From Flavobacteriia bacterium (GTDB taxonomy: Bacteria; Bacteroidota; Bacteroidia; Flavobacteriales_D; Crocinitomicaceae), in assembly GCA_009925805.1 (NCBI GenBank), contig RFQF01000099.1:1-7403 (forward strand): 7,403 nt of DNA, given 5' to 3'. The translations under genes and the position numbers were made by a program. The notes under the pieces were generated by a model. That model was not told the DNA's origin. It searched no databases and saw only the letters and a program-made list of their open reading frames with translations. This document shows positions 6,649 through 7,403 of the stretch, in pieces; position 1 is the stretch's first letter; every line of letters begins with the position of its first letter.

Positions 6649-7353
6649 TTAATTTTTTTTGGTTGAATCGGAAATCATCCCAGCAGCCAAATAATCCGGA
6701 TACTGAATGCTTCTGACATAATGTACCAAGGTCCATATTTCTTTTTTATTCAACAAGGAACGGTGCGCGCCCATCATACCTTTTCCATAATAAATGGAAT
6801 AGAACATCTGTCCATTCGACAACTTCATGCGCGCTTCTTCTTTGTAATTTGGTACACCGGAGTAGGCACCTGAAGTAACCATAGGACCATTTCCATCACC
6901 TTTCTCGCCATGACAATGTTGGCACATGGATGTATATAATTTTTTACCTTCTTCCAAGGTTTTTTCATCCAACATCACCGGATTCTTCAAATCCATTGCG
7001 GCGAGTGTATACTCGTCTGCAGCAGAAAGTCTTTCGCCGTAGAATCCATGGGTCATTCGCATATTCTGGTTAGCGGCGCGGTGATAAGGCATCATCAATT
7101 CCACCAGGGCGGAGTCTGTCCCATAAAAGGGCACAGTGAATTGAGGAGGGGTGAGTGCTGTTTGACGTACTTTCTTCGTTTCATCAATTCTTGCGCGCAC
7201 CTCACCGTAGTCAACATAGGCCTCAATCGCGGGTGAACGGTACATATCCGGCATGTATTCGAGCCCGGGGCTATCCGGATCGGAAGTGCAAGAGCTCATC
7301 AAAGCAAGGCTGGTTGATAGGGCTCCAATCCAAGTTATAAGGGACTTTTTCAT
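6649..7353 (-). CDS. actE: Alternative complex III subunit ActE (mono-haem cytochrome c lipoprotein)
   Basis: ActE is a periplasmic, membrane-anchored c-type cytochrome of alternative complex III that takes part in electron transfer towards the oxidase. The 234-residue product begins with a lipoprotein signal peptide (MKKSLITWIG, hydrophobic to about 19) ending LMSSC, so C22 is the probable lipidated residue. Met at -3 is slightly unusual for a lipobox. One haem c site, CQHCHG (C144, C147, H148), is followed by KGDGNGP. The sixth ligand is probably M193 or M194 in GKGMMGAH. The region between the signal and the haem domain (about 23-125) includes TPPQFTVPFYGTDSALVELMMPYHRAANQNM, resembling ActE as I recall it. 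The start is supported by an AAGGAG Shine-Dalgarno at good spacing. It lies 6 nt before actF. Confidence 0.93.
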   Translation of the reverse strand: MKKSLITWIGALSTSLALMSSCTSDPDSPGLEYMPDMYRSPAIEAYVDYGEVRARIDETKKVRQTALTPPQFTVPFYGTDSALVELMMPYHRAANQNMRMTHGFYGERLSAADEYTLAAMDLKNPVMLDEKTLEEGKKLYTSMCQHCHGEKGDGNGPMVTSGAYSGVPNYKEEARMKLSNGQMFYSIYYGKGMMGAHRSLLNKKEIWTLVHYVRSIQYPDYLAAGMISDSTKKN

Positions 7354-7358
7354 AGTTA

Positions 7359-7364
7359 CTCCTT
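7359..7364 (-). promoter_or_regulatory. Strong Shine-Dalgarno of actE
   Basis: AAGGAG on the minus strand lies 5 nt before the actE ATG (TAACT spacer). Other starts in the window have no such motif, as usual in Bacteroidota, so this one supports the chosen start. It may also help raise ActE translation or reinitiation after the upstream gene; that is inference. Confidence 0.6.
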
Positions 7365-7371
7365 CTGTGGC

Positions 7372-7403
7372 TTATTCAGTAATTTTTTTCTCCAACTCTT
7401 CAA
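7372..7403 (-). CDS. actD: 3' end of the gene preceding actE, probably actD (partial)
   Basis: Only the last nine full codons are in the window, reading EELEKKITE followed by TAA at 7372-7374. Identification rests on context: in act operons the gene before actE is actD, a small membrane-anchored DUF3341 subunit, and a charged tail is compatible with it. Another frame reads LKSWRKKLLNKPQKE and stops 2 nt before the actE ATG (TAA at 7356-7358). I prefer the first because its composition looks more like a native C-terminus, but the fragment is too short to decide. Confidence 0.5.
   Translation of the reverse strand, partial: EELEKKITE

Noticed and set aside
1..7403. CRISPR arrays, insertion sequences, tRNA or rRNA genes, long repeats, defence or phage genes
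   Set aside because: I saw no direct repeats with spacers, terminal inverted repeats, transposase motifs or RNA gene signatures. All long stretches are accounted for by housekeeping or respiratory genes, and the only gene-free stretch over 60 nt is 1578-1688.

Overview
The window reads as a Bacteroidota chromosome segment, most likely from Flavobacteriales; the family is not resolvable from this sequence alone. The evidence is a moderately AT-rich composition, Bacteroidota-type promoters (TTTG-N19-TAnnTTTG), and an alternative complex III gene set running directly into cytochrome oxidase genes. CoxA and CoxB also carry sequence variants that I recall as typical of this phylum. There are no mobile elements, tRNA/rRNA genes, CRISPR arrays or broken genes. 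It is mostly core housekeeping and respiratory DNA.

Layout. Positions 1-1577 (minus strand) hold the 3'-truncated transcription factor gene nusA, preceded by rimP, the 30S maturation factor gene. The rimP-nusA(-infB) order is a widespread translation/transcription operon; infB would lie off the left edge. Positions 1578-1688 are a compact divergent regulatory region. It holds a strong promoter match for rimP, a partial promoter match for the opposite gene, and an intrinsic-terminator-like hairpin in the rimP leader. Positions 1689-2276 (plus strand) hold a single cysteine-rich gene of the DUF3109 type. It converges on the respiratory operon and shares a bidirectional terminator with it (2284-2306).

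Positions 2317-7403 (minus strand) are the distal part of one respiratory operon. In transcription order it has the last few codons of a gene that is probably actD, then actE (lipoprotein cytochrome c), actF (NrfD-like membrane subunit), coxB (CuA subunit II) and coxA (haem-copper subunit I). Gaps are 6-19 nt. Alternative complex III oxidises menaquinol and passes electrons through c-type haems to the CuA site of the aa3-type oxidase. The gene order matches the ACIII-aa3 supercomplex known from Flavobacterium johnsoniae. Subunit III and the proximal act genes are not in the window.

The feature most worth a second look is the rimP-nusA leader. A stem of 8 bp with a GAAA loop and seven U residues lies about 15 nt after the predicted transcription start and 11 nt before the rimP start codon. 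A possible 16-codon upstream reading frame crosses it. This suggests transcription attenuation, perhaps NusA autoregulation.
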